From CAYUEQ01 sp964443805 (lineage in GTDB: Bacteria > Bacillota_I > Bacilli_A > RF39 > UBA660): a stretch of DNA of 26,827 nt. The DNA lies in the NCBI GenBank assembly GCA_964443805.1, contig CAYUEQ010000009.1, positions 1-26,827 of the forward strand. Direction: 5' to 3'. Shown one piece after another: positions 7,214 to 14,706 of the stretch. The position numbers and the translations under genes were made by a program. Within the stretch, counting starts at the first letter, position 1. Each line of letters begins with the position of its first letter. The notes under the pieces were generated by a model. That model saw only the letters and a program-made list of their open reading frames with translations. It did not search any database and was not told where the DNA came from.

Positions 7214-7255
7214 TTCACCTCTAAATAAATTTAATTCCTAATAAGGATACTATGA

Positions 7256-8446
7256 TTAACATAAATTGTCAAACACTTTTTTTCTAACCATATCCATCGG
7301 TTTTATTTGGCCTCCAAAAGGAATTTTTACAAGCATTGTCGGATGATTAGCAACTTCAATTAATTCATCATCTTCGTTATACATTTTATCAATTGTTAAA
7401 TCGAAAGAATCAGTGCTTGGTCCAAAGATTTGAACAGTATCTCCTTTTTTCAAATAATTACGTTGTTCCATAATTATTTGTTTATTATTTACATCATAAT
7501 CTAGCACTAAACCAATAAAATCTTGATTTGATACTTCATTTCTATCAGCAAAGTATTGTTCTTCTACTCCGGGAAGTTTATCAAAAAACTGGGGAGCAGA
7601 TTCTCTATTTGCACATCTATTTAATATATTCAAATAATATTTATTATATTCATCATTTAAGGTATTGTTGCATATTTTATCAATTATTTTACGATATACA
7701 TAACTTACTGTTGCAATATAATAAATAGACCTCATTCTTCCTTCAATTTTAAATGAGTCAATCTTTAAATCAATTAAGTCTTTTATATACTCAATCATAT
7801 TTAAATCTTTAGACATCATTGAAAAATCAGCTTCTTCATCAGTTTTTAAATTCCATCTACATACTTGTGAACATCCCCCGCGATTAGAATCACGATTAGT
7901 AATAGCATTTGATAACATGCATTGACCACTAAAGAACGTACACATTGCACCATGGATAAATATTTCTAACTCGATATCAATATTATTTTTTATTATTGTC
8001 ATTGTATCTTTATCTGCTTCTCTAGCTAGAACAACTCTTCCTATTCCTTCTTCTTTATAAAAAGAAACAGTTTCATGATTCAAGGCACTTGTTTGAGTAG
8101 ATAAAATAAGAAATAAATTTAATTTGTTCTTTTTGACTAACTCTATTATTAACGGATCATTAATAATTATTCCATCAACTTTAATTTTATCTAAATATAT
8201 TAGGTATTCTTCTAAACCTTTTATATCTTCTTGGTGGAAAATAATGTTTAGTGTTATATATATTTTCTTATTCTTAGAATGAACGTAATCTACAGCACTC
8301 TTAATTTCTTCTTTACTAAAGTTATTAGAATTCGCCCTTAAGCTGTAGTCTTGTCCACCTATATATACAGCATCGGCGCCATAATGAAGAGCAATTTTTA
8401 ATCGTTCTAAATTACCAGCAGGTGCTAAAAGTTCTGGTTTAAACAT
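7256..8446 (-). CDS. trhP2: Peptidase U32-family tRNA hydroxylation protein TrhP2 (YrrO-like)
   Basis: 396 residues. It starts with the family pattern PELLAPAGNLERLKIAL and AVYIGG. It contains the PROSITE-type U32 signature E-x-F-x2-G-A-M-C-x4-G-x-C-x-L-S at about 161-179. Four cysteines (169, 176, 192, 196) are placed to bind an iron-sulfur cluster. B. subtilis TrhP1/TrhP2 make 5-hydroxyuridine at tRNA wobble position 34 using prephenate, and TrmR then methylates it. All three genes are adjacent here in the same order. The start overlaps the trhP1 stop (TAATG), so the two are translationally coupled. An older annotation as a collagenase-like protease is probably wrong for this family. Confidence 0.88.
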   Translation of the reverse strand: MFKPELLAPAGNLERLKIALHYGADAVYIGGQDYSLRANSNNFSKEEIKSAVDYVHSKNKKIYITLNIIFHQEDIKGLEEYLIYLDKIKVDGIIINDPLIIELVKKNKLNLFLILSTQTSALNHETVSFYKEEGIGRVVLAREADKDTMTIIKNNIDIELEIFIHGAMCTFFSGQCMLSNAITNRDSNRGGCSQVCRWNLKTDEEADFSMMSKDLNMIEYIKDLIDLKIDSFKIEGRMRSIYYIATVSYVYRKIIDKICNNTLNDEYNKYYLNILNRCANRESAPQFFDKLPGVEEQYFADRNEVSNQDFIGLVLDYDVNNKQIIMEQRNYLKKGDTVQIFGPSTDSFDLTIDKMYNEDDELIEVANHPTMLVKIPFGGQIKPMDMVRKKVFDNLC

Positions 8447-9258
8447 TAATCTCCCACCTTTATTTTATAAATAGTTTTTTGATGTAAAAAGTTGTCTTGC
8501 GTTTTTATATTTAAGTCATTATCAAAATTATTAATAATATCGACAATTTCCTCTAAGTTTAGAAAATTATAATTAATAAAATAATATTTGATTTTATCAT
8601 CTTTGTTTAAATTAATTATTTCTCTTCCATCATAGGGAATTTTATTAAACACTGTAGTACCATATTCACTTTCCAAAAAGATGAATTCTTTCTTAGAAAC
8701 TCTATCTTGCATTACTTTATATTTTTTATTTTTTAAATTATAAAATTCATGATAATTAGTTAATAATAATCTTCTAGAATAGGATATTGTTGGATAACCA
8801 AATACTTGAGCAATTAATGGTTTTTTTGTATAAGTTAATATTTCATCAATTTGTTCTAAAGTTATTTCATTAGCAACAAAAGCACTATTTGCACCTTTAT
8901 CAATCCAATAGTTAATTGATTGATAGTTTGTCCCAAAATGTTCTACATTCCAAATTAATTCAATATTAGGGTATAGCTTTCTAACAACATTAAAAAGACC
9001 TACATCACTAACTATAAGCTTCTTAATATCATTTTCTTGTAATAGTATTTTTAATTCTTCTAATTCTTTAGAATTTAATATTCTATTTATTATAATATAA
9101 CTATCTTTATACTCTTTTATCTCATCAAAAGAAAAAAAGTTTTGATAACCGATTGCAAAATCTTTTAAAGGTATAGCAAAATTCTTAAAACCTAATGATT
9201 TAAAAGTTTCAATGTCCTTTAAATCATTTACTGCTATTAAAAATTTATTTTTTTTCAT
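8446..9258 (-). CDS. trhP1: Peptidase U32-family tRNA hydroxylation protein TrhP1 (YrrN-like)
   Basis: 270 residues, shorter than B. subtilis YrrN (about 309). It has a barrel-like pattern of alternating strands (FLIAVNDL, KNFAIPL, LIVSDVG, LIWNVEHFG). The motif AQVFGYPTISYSRRLLLTNY lies at about 150-169, the equivalent of the U32 signature in the TrhP1 branch. It contains no cysteines, so unlike its partner it cannot carry an iron-sulfur cluster. This fits a two-protein complex in which TrhP2 supplies the cluster. It overlaps trmR by about 14 bp and trhP2 by one base. The sequence is strongly diverged and the assignment depends partly on its position between trmR and trhP2. Confidence 0.8.
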   Translation of the reverse strand: MKKNKFLIAVNDLKDIETFKSLGFKNFAIPLKDFAIGYQNFFSFDEIKEYKDSYIIINRILNSKELEELKILLQENDIKKLIVSDVGLFNVVRKLYPNIELIWNVEHFGTNYQSINYWIDKGANSAFVANEITLEQIDEILTYTKKPLIAQVFGYPTISYSRRLLLTNYHEFYNLKNKKYKVMQDRVSKKEFIFLESEYGTTVFNKIPYDGREIINLNKDDKIKYYFINYNFLNLEEIVDIINNFDNDLNIKTQDNFLHQKTIYKIKVGD

Positions 9259-9844
9259 TATTAGTTCTATAGCTTACTGATAAGCCATCTCCTACATCAT
9301 AAAATTTAGTTGTAAATTCTTCATTAGTTTTTAAAAACTCTATATATTCTTCTATTTTAGTAACAATATTTTCTAAATTTGGACTTTGAATTTTATCCTT
9401 GTTTTGTACATAGCCATGAAAATTCAAATTATCAGTAATAATTACTCCTTTAGGTTTTAAAAAATATTTAAATTTTTCAAAGAACTTTATATATTGACCC
9501 TTAGCAGCATCAATAAAAATTAAATCATATTCTACCCCACTTAGATTAACATCTAAAGCATCTTGGTAAACCACATTAATTCTTTTATCAAAATCACATT
9601 TTTTTACGTTTTTTAAACATTCCATATATCTAGTTTCATCACGTTCAATTGTGGTAATTTTAACTTTATCACTAACTGTAGCCATTAAAATACTAGAATA
9701 TCCAATAGCCGACCCTATTTCTAAAATACTTTTTACATCATTTAAACGAATAAATTTCATAATAAATGCAATAGCATCTTTTTCAATAATAGGAACATTA
9801 TGCTCTTCGGCATAAACTTCCATATCTGCTATCTTTTGTCTCAT
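9245..9844 (-). CDS. trmR: tRNA 5-hydroxyuridine methyltransferase TrmR (YrrM-like O-methyltransferase)
   Basis: 199 residues from the ATG at 9842-9844. The SAM-binding motif I is LEIGSAIGYS (about 41-50), the acidic ribose-binding residue lies in IERDE (about 67-71), FIDAAKGQY (110-118) carries the metal-binding Asp, and TDN follows. This is the class I catechol-O-methyltransferase-like fold. It methylates 5-hydroxyuridine at tRNA position 34 to 5-methoxyuridine. It lies between mltG and trhP1, as yrrM does in B. subtilis. A GTG at 9853 would add three residues, but the purine-rich AGAAAGAAG is better spaced for the ATG. It overlaps trhP1 by 14 bp. Confidence 0.9.
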   Translation of the reverse strand: MRQKIADMEVYAEEHNVPIIEKDAIAFIMKFIRLNDVKSILEIGSAIGYSSILMATVSDKVKITTIERDETRYMECLKNVKKCDFDKRINVVYQDALDVNLSGVEYDLIFIDAAKGQYIKFFEKFKYFLKPKGVIITDNLNFHGYVQNKDKIQSPNLENIVTKIEEYIEFLKTNEEFTTKFYDVGDGLSVSYRTNNEKK

Positions 9845-9862
9845 TTTCAACACTTCTTTCTA

Positions 9863-10945
9863 TTAATTTTGAAAATTATACCATAAACCTTTTTCTTTTA
9901 ATTCATCTACCTTTTTATCATGACTAATTTGATCTACTGTGAAATAAGTTACACCATTCTTATCAGCTGCAAAATAAAAGTAATTATGTTCTTTTGGATA
10001 AACAGTTGCACTAATTGAATCAATACTCGGATTAGCTATTGCTCCTACAGGTAATTTTGGAACACATAATCCTCTAGTATTATATGCATTACATGCTGCA
10101 AGCTCTTTTTTAGTCAATTCTTTATCGAATCCTTTTTGAACAGCATAATAAGTAGTTACATCACTACCAAGCGTCCAGCCATTTTTAATACGATTATAGA
10201 AAACACCAGCAATACCACTACGGTCGTCCGAATTTCCTCCCTCTAGTTCTATTATAGATGCTAGAGTTATTAGCTCATGGACAGAATAATTAGAATTATT
10301 TATTCCATCTTTTAAATTATTTAATTTTCGCTCCGTATTATCAAGAATTTTAATTACTATCTCTTTAATACTTGCATCCCTTTTAAATGTATATGTATCA
10401 GGAAATAAATAGCCTTCTAATGGAAAGAAGATTCCTTCTTTTAAAATATCATCATCTAAAAACCAATATTTTTCAATCAACTCATTTAAAAATTCTCGAT
10501 TATTAATAACTTCGTAAATTTCATTTGTTTCATAATCAAAGTTAGAAGATAGTCTTTCTGCAAAATAAGTTATCGGCTTTCCTTCGACAAAAGTAATCGT
10601 CTTTCCTTTAGCCTCTTCACTTTCATTTGAAGAAATTAAATTAATTATTTCTTTTGTACTCATTGTTGAATTTAATGCATATGTTCCTGCTTTTAAAGAA
10701 GGATTTTTCATTTTTAGATAAACAAGTGTTACATATTTACTTCTAATTAAATCTTCTTTCTTTAAATTATTAATAATTTCCACTGAAGATGTGCCTGCTC
10801 CAATTTGAAATTTTACCTCTTTATTATTATTCACTGGAGTTAATGAGTAAATAAAATAACTAATTGATAAGATAATTAAAGTTATTAAAAAGACAATAAT
10901 ACTTACTAGTGTTTTTACATTAAGTTTTAATTTTCTTTTTTCCAT
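9863..10945 (-). CDS. mltG: Endolytic transglycosylase MltG (YceG-like)
   Basis: 360 residues. A short basic N-terminus and one membrane helix (about 12-34) are followed by a LysM-like segment (about 42-110) and the YceG catalytic domain. The catalytic Glu233 is in ASIIELEGG (229-237), equivalent to E. coli Glu218 in ASIVEKE. Other family blocks are GIFFPLEGYLFPDTY (171-185), AGVFYNRI (246-253) and KLPVGAIANPSIDSI. MltG cleaves nascent glycan strands at the outer membrane face and works with elongation or division synthases. The gene is coupled to yrzB by a TAATG overlap and matches B. subtilis yrrL in position. Confidence 0.96.
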   Translation of the reverse strand: MEKRKLKLNVKTLVSIIVFLITLIILSISYFIYSLTPVNNNKEVKFQIGAGTSSVEIINNLKKEDLIRSKYVTLVYLKMKNPSLKAGTYALNSTMSTKEIINLISSNESEEAKGKTITFVEGKPITYFAERLSSNFDYETNEIYEVINNREFLNELIEKYWFLDDDILKEGIFFPLEGYLFPDTYTFKRDASIKEIVIKILDNTERKLNNLKDGINNSNYSVHELITLASIIELEGGNSDDRSGIAGVFYNRIKNGWTLGSDVTTYYAVQKGFDKELTKKELAACNAYNTRGLCVPKLPVGAIANPSIDSISATVYPKEHNYFYFAADKNGVTYFTVDQISHDKKVDELKEKGLWYNFQN

Positions 10946-11223
10946 TAGCGGTTTTCCTCATCTATTTTTAATTGAATAGATTTAAATATATTATCAATTA
11001 ATTTTAATTCTTTTTCATCTTCGATCATAATTAATTTATCTTTTTTATCTACATCATAAATAGCAGCATTAACTTTTATATTTCCTTCTGCATCTTTTTT
11101 ATTATCAGTAAATGCTATATAATTTTTATTTATGTCTTTTAAACTGACTGTAAATAAGACACGGAATTCTTTTTCTGTGCCTCTAGAATCTTTTAAAATT
11201 AAAGTGTTTTTACTTTTCTCCAT
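10945..11223 (-). CDS. yrzB: DUF1292 family protein (YrzB-like)
   Basis: 92 residues of the small acidic DUF1292 type (LKDSRGTEKEFRVLFTVSL ... NYIAFTDNKKD). The function is unknown. It is conserved between ruvX and mltG in many Firmicutes, which is also its place here. It overlaps ruvX by 14 bp and mltG by one base, so it is certainly co-translated with them. Confidence 0.85.
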   Translation of the reverse strand: MEKSKNTLILKDSRGTEKEFRVLFTVSLKDINKNYIAFTDNKKDAEGNIKVNAAIYDVDKKDKLIMIEDEKELKLIDNIFKSIQLKIDEENR

Positions 11224-11635
11224 TTATTCCACCTCGTTTTAAATAGCTATCTAATATAATACTTGCTGCTATTTTATCAATAGAAGCTTTCCTTTTTTTT
11301 CGACTAGTATCTGCTGTTATTAATAATTTCTCTGCTTCTACTGTTGTAAGTCGTTCATCAATTAAAACAACTTGCTTTTTTAATTTATCTTCAATTTGTA
11401 ATTTAAAATCCATAACTTTTTTTGCTTTTTCGCCTAAAGTATTATTCATATTTTTAGGTAAACCTAAAACAACAGTATCTACTTTATATTCATCACACAA
11501 CATACCTATCTCATTTATTACATCATTAATATCATTATTAAAGATTGTAGTTAAAGGAGACGCAATAGTTCCTGTTAAATCACTTAAAGCAACACCAATT
11601 CTTTTAGTCCCATAATCAAGACCTAAAATCCTCAT
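11210..11635 (-). CDS. ruvX: RuvX/YqgF family RNase H-like nuclease
   Basis: 141 residues, normal length. MRILGLDYGTKRIGVALSD carries the first catalytic Asp of the RNase H fold. VVLGLPKNMNNTLGEKA and LIDERLTTVEAEKLL follow, and a DKIAASIIL block near the end supplies the last acidic residue. Members are linked to pre-16S rRNA 5' processing or Holliday-junction resolution; which applies here cannot be read from sequence. It overlaps ireB by a TAATG. Confidence 0.95.
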   Translation of the reverse strand: MRILGLDYGTKRIGVALSDLTGTIASPLTTIFNNDINDVINEIGMLCDEYKVDTVVLGLPKNMNNTLGEKAKKVMDFKLQIEDKLKKQVVLIDERLTTVEAEKLLITADTSRKKRKASIDKIAASIILDSYLKRGGINGEK

Positions 11636-11880
11636 TATTTGTTTTCCAAATAAAATTCTAAAATAGTTTGAATAATTTCAGCACGATCAATTTCTCCGAT
11701 TTTAGTTCTTGCATTTTTATATGAAGAAATATAACCAGGATCACCACTAATTAAATATCCAACCATTTGATTAACTGGATTGTAACCTCTTTCTTGAAGC
11801 GCTTCGAACACTTCATTCAATGTTCTACTAACTAATTCATTCTTAATAATAGAAACATCAAATAATGTTGTCTTATCCAT
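11635..11880 (-). CDS. ireB: IreB family regulatory phosphoprotein
   Basis: 81 residues that fit the IreB/YrzL (DUF965) family over the full length: TTLFDVS near the N-terminus (phosphorylatable Thr residues), EVFEALQERGYNPVNQMVGYLISGDPGYISSYKNAR, and a C-terminal helix. In Enterococcus IreB is a substrate of the PASTA kinase IreK and limits cephalosporin resistance. The gene heads the ireB-ruvX-yrzB-mltG-trmR-trhP1-trhP2-greA block and has AAGAGGTGA upstream of the ATG. The kinase is not in this window. Confidence 0.95.
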   Translation of the reverse strand: MDKTTLFDVSIIKNELVSRTLNEVFEALQERGYNPVNQMVGYLISGDPGYISSYKNARTKIGEIDRAEIIQTILEFYLENK

Positions 11881-11904
11881 AATATCACCTCTTGATATAT
11901 TAAT

Positions 11905-11933
11905 ATATTAGCACTTTTTATAATAAGACACAA
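11905..11933 (-). promoter_or_regulatory. Promoter of the ireB-greA operon
   Basis: Minus-strand -35 TTGTGT (11928-11933) and -10 TAATAT (11905-11910), 17-nt spacer, ending 25 bp before the ireB ATG. An alternative -10 (TTATAA) slightly upstream cannot be excluded. Confidence 0.5.
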
Positions 11934-12024
11934 GTAGAACACAAATGATGCAGTTATCCTTTTATTTTGTTATTAAGTATACAAAGTAATAAAGAAGAGA
12001 TTAAATATCTATCATGAATTATCC

Positions 12025-12347
12025 TTAACTTGATATTTTTTTACCTGCACATAATATAATTCCAATAGGCTTATTATCTGTTTCTTCATTCACTTCTATA
12101 AAATAATAGTCTAAATAAATATTCATTTGACCAGCATATTCAGGTTTCATCTCATCCATTTTTAAATCTATTAAAACATAAGCGTTGAGAATTTTATTAT
12201 AAAAGACCATATCTACATAAATCCTTTACCTAATTCCAAAAGAAATTCTTCTATATGATTAATCAAGCGTTTTTCTAGTTCTTTTTCTAGTATAGGTTTA
12301 CGTTCTTTGATACCTAAGAACTCAAAAACGTACGGTTCTTTTAGCAT
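12025..12347 (-). pseudogene. Broken DUF1016 / YhcG-family PD-(D/E)XK nuclease remnant
   Basis: Two pieces of one protein lie in different frames. The upstream piece (12347 to 12213) reads MLKEPYVFEFLGIKERK ... LLELGKGFM and then stops at TAG. The downstream piece (from about 12217 to 12025) reads YVDMVFYNKILNAYVLIDLKM ... AGQMNIYLDYYFIEV ... PIGIILCAGK and stops after KISS. In intact YhcG proteins about 16 residues (roughly FVGRQYRL and following) join LGKGF to YIDLVFYN. Here they are missing and the frame is shifted. The C-terminus also stops soon after the IGIILC block instead of continuing. The nuclease residues (the Asp of YVDM, and DLK) remain, but the protein cannot be made whole. The 5' part is lost in the assembly gap. 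Confidence 0.8.
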
Positions 12348-12447
12348 NNNNNNNNNNNNNNNNNNNNNNNNNNNNNNNNNNNNNNNNNNNNNNNNNNNNN
12401 NNNNNNNNNNNNNNNNNNNNNNNNNNNNNNNNNNNNNNNNNNNNNNN
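12348..12447. other. Assembly gap of 100 N
   Basis: Exactly 100 unknown bases, the usual placeholder for a scaffold join of unknown length. The distance and even the adjacency of the ireB-side and ftsW-side contigs are therefore uncertain. Confidence 0.99.
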
Positions 12448-12449
12448 TT

Positions 12450-13541
12450 TTATTTAATATTTCTACTGATATTTAATACTATCCCAATACTAGTGAGCGA
12501 TACTAATAAAGATGATCCACCATAAGAAAGAAATGGTAATGTAACACCTGTTACAGGAATTAGTCCTACTACTACCATAAGATTTAGAATTGCTTGTAAG
12601 ATGATTCCAAAAGCAAGACCAAAGCATAAAAACTTTGGAAATAGATCATTTGTTTTTAATGCAATATTAACTATTCGATAAAATATAAATGCAAATGTTA
12701 AACAAACAATTAGAACACCTATAAAACCTAGTTCTTCACTAATAATAGAAAATATAAAATCTGTTTGAGGTTCGGGGAGATAAAAGTGTTTTTGACGTGA
12801 TGCTAAGAATCCTTGTCCGAGTAACCCTCCGGGACCAATTGCATATAGAGATTGAATAATTTGAAAACCACTCCCTAAAGGATCTGTCCAAGGGTTTATA
12901 AAAGATACAATTCTAGCTAATCGATAAGGTGCGATAACAATTAAACCAGTTATACCAATTAAACCAAGCATTCCTATTTTAACAAAAAAAGAAAAATCTA
13001 CACCTGAAACAAATAAAATACCAACAAGTGATAATACCATTACCATACCGGTACCAAAATCTGGTTCTAACATTATAAGTCCGAAGAATATAAATATAAT
13101 AATTAAGATTGGGAATATTCCTTTTTTTATGTTTTTAATTTCTTTTTTATTATTAGCTAAGTATTTAGACACAAATATTATTAGGCCTATTTTAGCAAAT
13201 TCACTTGGTTGGATTCCGAGTGATCCAATACCAAACCAACTTCTTGACCCATTTCTTACAATTCCAATACCAGGAATTAAAACTAAAACTAATAAAATAA
13301 AACAAATTAAAAGAATATGATTAGCATATTTATAATATAATTTATAATCTATTTTTGATAACACTAACATAACTACAATTCCAAATCCAAAAAACACACT
13401 TTGAGCTTTAACAAATCGGAGTGGATCACTAAACTTATACTCCGCCCATATTGAACTGGAAGAATATATCATAACAATACCAAAGATTATTAAGCATAGG
13501 ACAGTTATAAATAATATAATATCAAAAGATTTATTTTTCAT
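12450..13541 (-). CDS. ftsW: SEDS-family peptidoglycan polymerase FtsW / SpoVE
   Basis: 363 residues with about ten membrane helices. SEDS hallmarks are GSRSWFGIGSLGIQPSEFAKIG (about 98-119), NPWTDPLGSGFQIIQSLYAIGPGG (216-239) and SRQKHFYLPEPQTDFIFSIISEELG (248-272), with Asp261 at the catalytic position. It polymerises glycan strands from lipid II together with a partner class B PBP at the septum. Position after mraY matches spoVE in B. subtilis. Because a SpoVD-like PBP is also present, this could serve vegetative division, spore cortex synthesis, or both. It is complete, ending three bases from the assembly gap. The ribosome binding site is GAGGATG, and it has its own promoter. Confidence 0.93.
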   Translation of the reverse strand: MKNKSFDIILFITVLCLIIFGIVMIYSSSSIWAEYKFSDPLRFVKAQSVFFGFGIVVMLVLSKIDYKLYYKYANHILLICFILLVLVLIPGIGIVRNGSRSWFGIGSLGIQPSEFAKIGLIIFVSKYLANNKKEIKNIKKGIFPILIIIFIFFGLIMLEPDFGTGMVMVLSLVGILFVSGVDFSFFVKIGMLGLIGITGLIVIAPYRLARIVSFINPWTDPLGSGFQIIQSLYAIGPGGLLGQGFLASRQKHFYLPEPQTDFIFSIISEELGFIGVLIVCLTFAFIFYRIVNIALKTNDLFPKFLCFGLAFGIILQAILNLMVVVGLIPVTGVTLPFLSYGGSSLLVSLTSIGIVLNISRNIK

Positions 13542-13561
13542 AATATTTTCATCCTCATATA

Positions 13562-13592
13562 ATTATATTTTTTAAAATAATTAATATGTAAA
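13562..13592 (-). promoter_or_regulatory. Promoter of ftsW
   Basis: Minus-strand -10 TATAAT (13562-13567) with TTTACA (13587-13592) 19 nt upstream (TTACAT gives 18). It lies between the mraY terminator and the ftsW start, so ftsW is probably a separate transcript. Confidence 0.55.
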
Positions 13593-13608
13593 AAGAAAAC
13601 AAGGTAAA

Positions 13609-13636
13609 TAAAAAAGCTATTAAATAGCTAATTTTT
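13609..13636 (-). terminator. Terminator after mraY, overlapping its stop codon
   Basis: AGCTAT (13615-13620) pairs with ATAGCT (13624-13629) around a 3-nt loop. Outer A/T pairs extend it, and a T-run follows on the minus strand. The mraY stop (13635-13637) lies at the base of the stem. Confidence 0.65.
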
Positions 13637-14627
13637 ACATCCAAACTCCATAAGTTATAGCAAGCATTGCTAGTAGTAATCCTACAGTCCAAAATAGTTT
13701 AACAATATCAGTTTCGTTCCACCCTAATTGTTCAAAATGGTGATGGAGCGGCGCCATCTTAAATACTTTTTTATTAAATTTACGGATTGCAATTATTTGA
13801 ATAATTGTCGAAATTGCTTCGATAACAAATACTCCCCCAACTATAGCTAATGATAACTCGTGTCTTGTTAGTATCGCTATTGTAGCAAGTGCAGCCCCTA
13901 GGGCCATAGAACCGGTATCTCCCATAAAGACCCGTGCTGGATGAGAATTAAAGATTAAAAATCCGAGTAAGGCTCCTATTAGAACAAAACAAAATATTGC
14001 TATTTCCATATTGCCTTCCATCCATCTTGTATTCCATGCAATAAGTCCAAAAGCAAAAAATGCTATTGCCGATAATCCCCCAGCAAGCCCATCTAAGCCA
14101 TCAGTTAAATTAACTGCATTAGCAGTTCCTACAAGTAAGAATAAGATGAATATTCCAAAGAATGGTCCCATTGGAATAGTTAATCCTAGTGAAGTAATCT
14201 CTAAGGTTGATTCTCCTCCATTTTTTATAAATATATAATAAAATACTAAGGCAATTAGAGTTTGAACTATTAATTTAGTTAAAATACTAAGTCCTTTATT
14301 ATTTTTATATTTTATTATTAAAAAATCATCAACAAAACCTAAAGCAGCATAAGATAAGAAAACCATAATTAATATAATTAAGTTAGAACTAATACCTATG
14401 CTTCCTCTAAAATATAAAAGCACTAATGATAAAATAGTTGGAATTATAAATATAATACCACCAATAGTAGGTGTCCCTTCTTTTATAAGATGGCGTTTTC
14501 CAACTGTCTTACTGACATTTTGTCTAAAATTTAATTTTTTTAGCAGTGGTATCAATGTAAAACCGGCGATTAAAGCCATGATAAACCCAATCATTATTGC
14601 TAAAGTTGCTTTTGTAATTATTAACAC
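13635..14627 (-). CDS. mraY: Phospho-N-acetylmuramoyl-pentapeptide transferase MraY
   Basis: 330 residues with about ten membrane helices. Catalytic motifs are VDDF (99-102), NLTDGLDGLAGG (173-184) and HPARVFMGDTGS (229-240), and PLHHHFEQLGW (293-303) is the MraY-specific block. It makes lipid I from UDP-MurNAc-pentapeptide and undecaprenyl phosphate at the inner membrane face. It starts at GTG (14625-14627). An ATG two bases upstream, better spaced from GAGGTG, opens only an ATG-TGT-TAA mini-frame. murE, which precedes mraY in B. subtilis, and murD, which follows it, are both missing. Confidence 0.97.
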   Translation of the reverse strand: MLIITKATLAIMIGFIMALIAGFTLIPLLKKLNFRQNVSKTVGKRHLIKEGTPTIGGIIFIIPTILSLVLLYFRGSIGISSNLIILIMVFLSYAALGFVDDFLIIKYKNNKGLSILTKLIVQTLIALVFYYIFIKNGGESTLEITSLGLTIPMGPFFGIFILFLLVGTANAVNLTDGLDGLAGGLSAIAFFAFGLIAWNTRWMEGNMEIAIFCFVLIGALLGFLIFNSHPARVFMGDTGSMALGAALATIAILTRHELSLAIVGGVFVIEAISTIIQIIAIRKFNKKVFKMAPLHHHFEQLGWNETDIVKLFWTVGLLLAMLAITYGVWM

Positions 14628-14647
14628 ATAAACACCTCTTCATTAAT

Positions 14648-14676
14648 ATTATACTATTTTTATTCTTATATTTATA
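14648..14676 (-). promoter_or_regulatory. Possible promoter of mraY
   Basis: Minus-strand -10 TATAAT (14648-14653), placed 20 bp before the mraY start region. The -35 position at 17-nt spacing holds only TATAAA, a poor match. mraY may also be read from upstream, since only a weak hairpin lies between it and the PBP gene. Confidence 0.4.
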
Positions 14677-14706
14677 CTAAATACCGAATCTTTACATATT
14701 TAGACA

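Noticed and set aside
7256..8446. Collagenase-type protease
   Set aside because: The U32 name is historical. The cysteine pattern and the trmR-trhP1 neighbourhood fit tRNA hydroxylation better.
11940..12024. Small RNA or leader between ireB and the DUF1016 remnant
   Set aside because: Only a weak 6-bp A/T hairpin is visible; nothing supports an RNA gene.
12307..12525. Plus-strand frame across the assembly gap
   Set aside because: About half of it is unknown N; the ends are antisense to the DUF1016 remnant and ftsW.
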